64,000 nt of DNA from Bacteroidota bacterium (GTDB lineage: Bacteria > Bacteroidota > Bacteroidia > Chitinophagales > Chitinophagaceae). The position numbers and the translations under genes are program-made. The stretch lies in contig JAEWJK010000013.1 of assembly GCA_023386555.1 (NCBI GenBank), positions 62,001 to 126,000 of the forward strand. The letters are read 5' to 3'. The notes beneath the pieces are model-generated. The model searched no databases. It was not told the origin of the DNA and saw nothing but the letters and a program-made list of their open reading frames with translations. The stretch's first letter is position 1. Every line of letters begins with the position of its first letter. Positions 62,391-64,000 of the stretch are shown here, in pieces.

Positions 62391-62620
62391 GTTTCTTCAA
62401 CCAAGTTAACAGAACTCTTTACTTGATTTATAGTACTCTCAATTAAGTTTTGAGTACCTCAATCAATTTTGCAGTACCTTTTAGTTAATTGATAATACCC
62501 TAAACTAACTTTTGGGTTCTCTGAATCAAGTTTACAGAACTCTTTACTTCATTTATGGTTCATCAAACTAAGTTTATAATACTATATACTAAGTTGAGGG
62601 TTCATTTTTATAGCTTTCAA
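62391..62620. repeat. Degenerate 21-bp tandem repeat array (about 11 units)
   Basis: Units of 20-21 bases begin near 62391, 62412, 62433, 62454, 62474, 62495, 62516, 62537, 62558, 62579 and 62600; each starts like G(T/A)(A/T)C. Examples are GTACTCTCAATTAAGTTTTG, GAACTCTTTACTTGATTTAT and GTTCATCAAACTAAGTTTAT. No spacers, no identical copies. It fills a 406-base gene-free gap between the two palindromes. Confidence 0.75.
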
Positions 62621-62702
62621 ACGCTTTCCGTAATCTCTCAGGTAAAAACTCAATGTGAATAGGGTTGACAACCTTCCGAAGGTTGTCAACCCTCAAAAAC
62701 AC
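62589..62702 (-). pseudogene. In-frame duplicated C-terminus of the MOSC gene
   Basis: Continuing in frame past the MOSC stop (62703-62705) the minus strand is open through palindrome 2 (reading ...RVDNLRKVVNP) and then encodes IHIEFLPERLRKAFESYKN followed by EPST and a stop at 62589. The gene itself ends IEFLPERLQKAFTSYKMI. The two tails are 105 bases apart, an exact 35-codon period. This is best read as a tandem duplication that split the original end. Confidence 0.7.
62661..62693. repeat. Palindrome 2 of the GGGTTGACAACCTT pair
   Basis: AGGGTTGACAACCTT (62661-62675), loop CCG, AAGGTTGTCAACCCT (62679-62693). It lies between the MOSC stop and its duplicated tail. On the minus strand it translates without stops. 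Confidence 0.9.
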
Positions 62703-63341
62703 CTAAATCATTTTATAGCTGGTAAAAGCTTTCTGTAATCTTTCGGGTAAAAATTCTATTGCCAGTATCTGTTCCAGAAGGTTGTTATCTGCTCCTTTGT
62801 TATAATAACATTCCACCAACTGCTGAATGGTGATGTTGTGTTTGGATTGTTCGACCAAAGTAATTTCATCACCGGCTTGCAAACTTCCTTCTGCTTCTAC
62901 ACTGAAATAAGTTCCATGTTTTCCCTGTTGCATAAATTGTTGCAGCATATTGTCTATACCGAACCTGATGTTGAGTTTGTAGCAAGGGAATCTTGGCTGA
63001 ATAGCTTTTAAATAAACACTGCCGATCTTGTAAATATTTCCAATGAGAACTGTATCATCGGTCAAACCTTGTGTGGTAAGATTCTCACCGAATAATCCAT
63101 AACTCCAATCATCCTTTTGTAAGATGTTTTTCCAATGATCATAGTAAGCAATATCATAAGAATACACAGCTTTCAATGCACCACCATGATGAACAAAATC
63201 ACCCTGGCCATCACCTTCAATATTGGTTCTGGTGACTGATCTTGATCCGAAGACAGGGGATTTAAAAATTGACGTCGATACTTCTTTATCGTTGTATAAA
63301 TAAGTTTGTGGCAGACCAATATTGAGTGATAACAATTTCAT
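62703..63341 (-). CDS. MOSC domain protein (YiiM-like)
   Basis: 212 residues. Resembles YiiM-type MOSC proteins with the C-terminal three-helix (3-alpha) region: FVHHGGALKAVYSYDIAYYDHW (YiiM-like DFVHHGG), YGLFGENLTTQGL and the conserved Cys in IQPRFPCYKLNIRFG. MOSC proteins bind a molybdenum-type cofactor or use it for detoxification of N-hydroxylated compounds (YiiM). The gene's 3' end is duplicated in frame immediately downstream. Confidence 0.92.
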   Translation of the reverse strand: MKLLSLNIGLPQTYLYNDKEVSTSIFKSPVFGSRSVTRTNIEGDGQGDFVHHGGALKAVYSYDIAYYDHWKNILQKDDWSYGLFGENLTTQGLTDDTVLIGNIYKIGSVYLKAIQPRFPCYKLNIRFGIDNMLQQFMQQGKHGTYFSVEAEGSLQAGDEITLVEQSKHNITIQQLVECYYNKGADNNLLEQILAIEFLPERLQKAFTSYKMI

Positions 63342-63400
63342 AATAGAAAGATAAGAAGATGCAGGATGTGGATAGTTTCAATGTTCAGTAAAGTTTAAAT

Positions 63401-63436
63401 TGTTGAAGTGTGCGACGCAAGAAAAGCTACATATTT
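63401..63436 (-). repeat. Dispersed intergenic repeat, copy J
   Basis: On the minus strand reads TATGTAGCTTTTCTTGCGTC then GCACACTTCAACA. The left part is preceded by TTAGCTGAAGAATA, like copies F and I. It lies 73 bases after the DUF4293 stop in sense orientation. Confidence 0.75.
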
Positions 63437-63508
63437 ATTCTTCAGCTAAGTACATAAAAAAAGAGAACGTTTCCATTCTCTTCATTTGAATTGGTACGAT
63501 AAATTTTT

Positions 63509-63961
63509 TTATCTAAGCCTGTCCATGCTTTTTACCAGCTTCTCATCTTTATAAATTCCTCTCCAGGCAAGGAATAGAAATACCGGTGGTAAAAATGCGA
63601 ATATAGACGTAAGACTTAATGTGCCATCGGAAAAATCATTAGTGCGTAAGAATAAATATCCTAACGAAAGTAATGACAGTAGCAAGGCTACAAGCGTTAG
63701 TCTTATCTGAGTTTTCCGATTGCTGAACATGAATATTGCTACCAGTGCAATGATACCTGTTGCAGTAGCTAGTAAAAGGCTGATGGCATTTACTTCTGTA
63801 GCAACATCAGTGGTGGTGCCATCTAAACCAAGTGAAGTTAGTTTTCTCAGCACCAGTTGTTCGTTCTCTAAAATATTACCGGTGTAAAAAGAAAACTTTA
63901 AACAAAGGAAAGCACAAATGGCAGCGATTAAAAGCCAGAGTGATTGTATACGTTGAATCAT
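63509..63961 (-). CDS. DUF4293 membrane protein
   Basis: 150 residues. Four transmembrane helices with DUF4293-type pattern: MIQRIQSLWLLIAAICAFLC at the N-terminus, a loop FYTGNILENEQ, then VNAISLLLATATGIIALVAIFMF and a C-terminal LTSIFAFLPPVFLFLAWRGIYKDEKLVKSMDRLR. The family is Bacteroidota-specific and of unknown function. Start at the first ATG is the family start. The last 39 bases of the window hold no further gene. Confidence 0.92.
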   Translation of the reverse strand: MIQRIQSLWLLIAAICAFLCLKFSFYTGNILENEQLVLRKLTSLGLDGTTTDVATEVNAISLLLATATGIIALVAIFMFSNRKTQIRLTLVALLLSLLSLGYLFLRTNDFSDGTLSLTSIFAFLPPVFLFLAWRGIYKDEKLVKSMDRLR

Positions 63962-64000
63962 GTAAAAAGTTTATAGTTATGAGTGTGGTGTTTAGAGTTG

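Noticed and set aside
61927..62400. Proline-rich minus-strand frame across the TPM gene
   Set aside because: It mirrors the glycine-rich tail; PPPPP runs arise from GGT/GGA codons on the other strand.
62391..62620. CRISPR-like reading of the 21-bp repeats
   Set aside because: Units are contiguous with no spacers, all differ, and there are no cas genes in the window.
1..64000. Insertion sequences, prophage, integron or defence islands
   Set aside because: No transposase, integrase, phage structural, restriction or cas gene was seen; the only mobile-like DNA is the small repeats and the DUF433/DUF5615 pair.

Overview
The window is a 64-kb chromosomal segment of a Bacteroidota bacterium. The gene set points to the Chitinophagaceae or a close relative, but nothing here fixes a genus. 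Evidence: a complete gldKLMN cluster (type IX secretion core) plus gldB, cargo proteins with T9SS C-terminal sorting domains, four TonB-receptor-type outer-membrane proteins, several Bacteroidota-restricted DUF families (DUF4783, DUF4271, DUF4293), almost no Shine-Dalgarno sequences, and several matches to the Bacteroidota promoter box TAnnTTTG. Genes are densely packed and mostly housekeeping. I see no insertion sequence, prophage, integron or CRISPR array.

Layout. 1-6.2 kb: end of scpA, a hybrid histidine kinase, dxs, a YciH/SUI1 factor coupled to a small membrane protein, nadC and a DUF4783 protein. 6.3-12.9 kb: gpmI, a heme-binding-domain protein with a TonB receptor, engB, two tiny membrane-protein genes, a YkuK-like protein and a CoA-binding protein. 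13-17.7 kb: a histone H1-like lysine-rich protein, an OmpA-family protein, pyruvate dehydrogenase E2, apaG and a frameshifted TonB-plug gene. 17.7-27.3 kb: gldB, a giant T9SS beta-propeller protein, nadE, two small envelope genes, a universal stress protein and a thiolase. 27.5-37 kb: an outer-membrane barrel receptor, hemW, a BamA-like protein, DUF4271, hemD and a YyaL/SSP411 protein. 37.2-42.1 kb: gldK-gldL-gldM-gldN. 42.4-51 kb: uvrC, a lipoprotein, an ECF sigma factor with a membrane partner, a TonB receptor, a lipoprotein, a frameshifted T9SS cargo gene and a small gene relic. 51.2-57 kb: malic enzyme/phosphotransacetylase fusion, MlaE permease, a DUF4442 thioesterase-fold protein, MgtC, a KGG stress protein and tRNA-Glu. 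57.3-64 kb: gapA, a DUF433/DUF5615 toxin-antitoxin-like pair, pgk, lemA with two TPM-domain genes, a repeat-rich spacer, a MOSC protein and a DUF4293 protein.

How the genes fit together. gpmI, gapA and pgk are lower-glycolysis enzymes; E2 and the malic enzyme feed and drain pyruvate. hemD, hemW and the heme-binding protein/receptor pair concern tetrapyrrole synthesis and heme handling. GldKLMN, GldB and the CTD proteins belong to type IX secretion and gliding. The BamA-like protein, OmpA protein, TonB receptors, MlaE and LemA are envelope functions.

The most unusual content is non-coding. About ten copies of a 35-55 nt intergenic element are scattered through the window, with a core close to GTTGCGTCGCACTCTTGTAC. 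Seven lie just after a stop codon in the sense orientation, which suggests a 3'-UTR element or a mobile repeat family. At the right end, two near-identical palindromes bracket a degenerate 21-bp tandem array. One palindrome joins an in-frame, 105-nt-period duplication of the MOSC gene's 3' end. Two secreted-protein genes carry apparent one-base deletions just past their signal peptides; these may be real pseudogenes or sequence errors.
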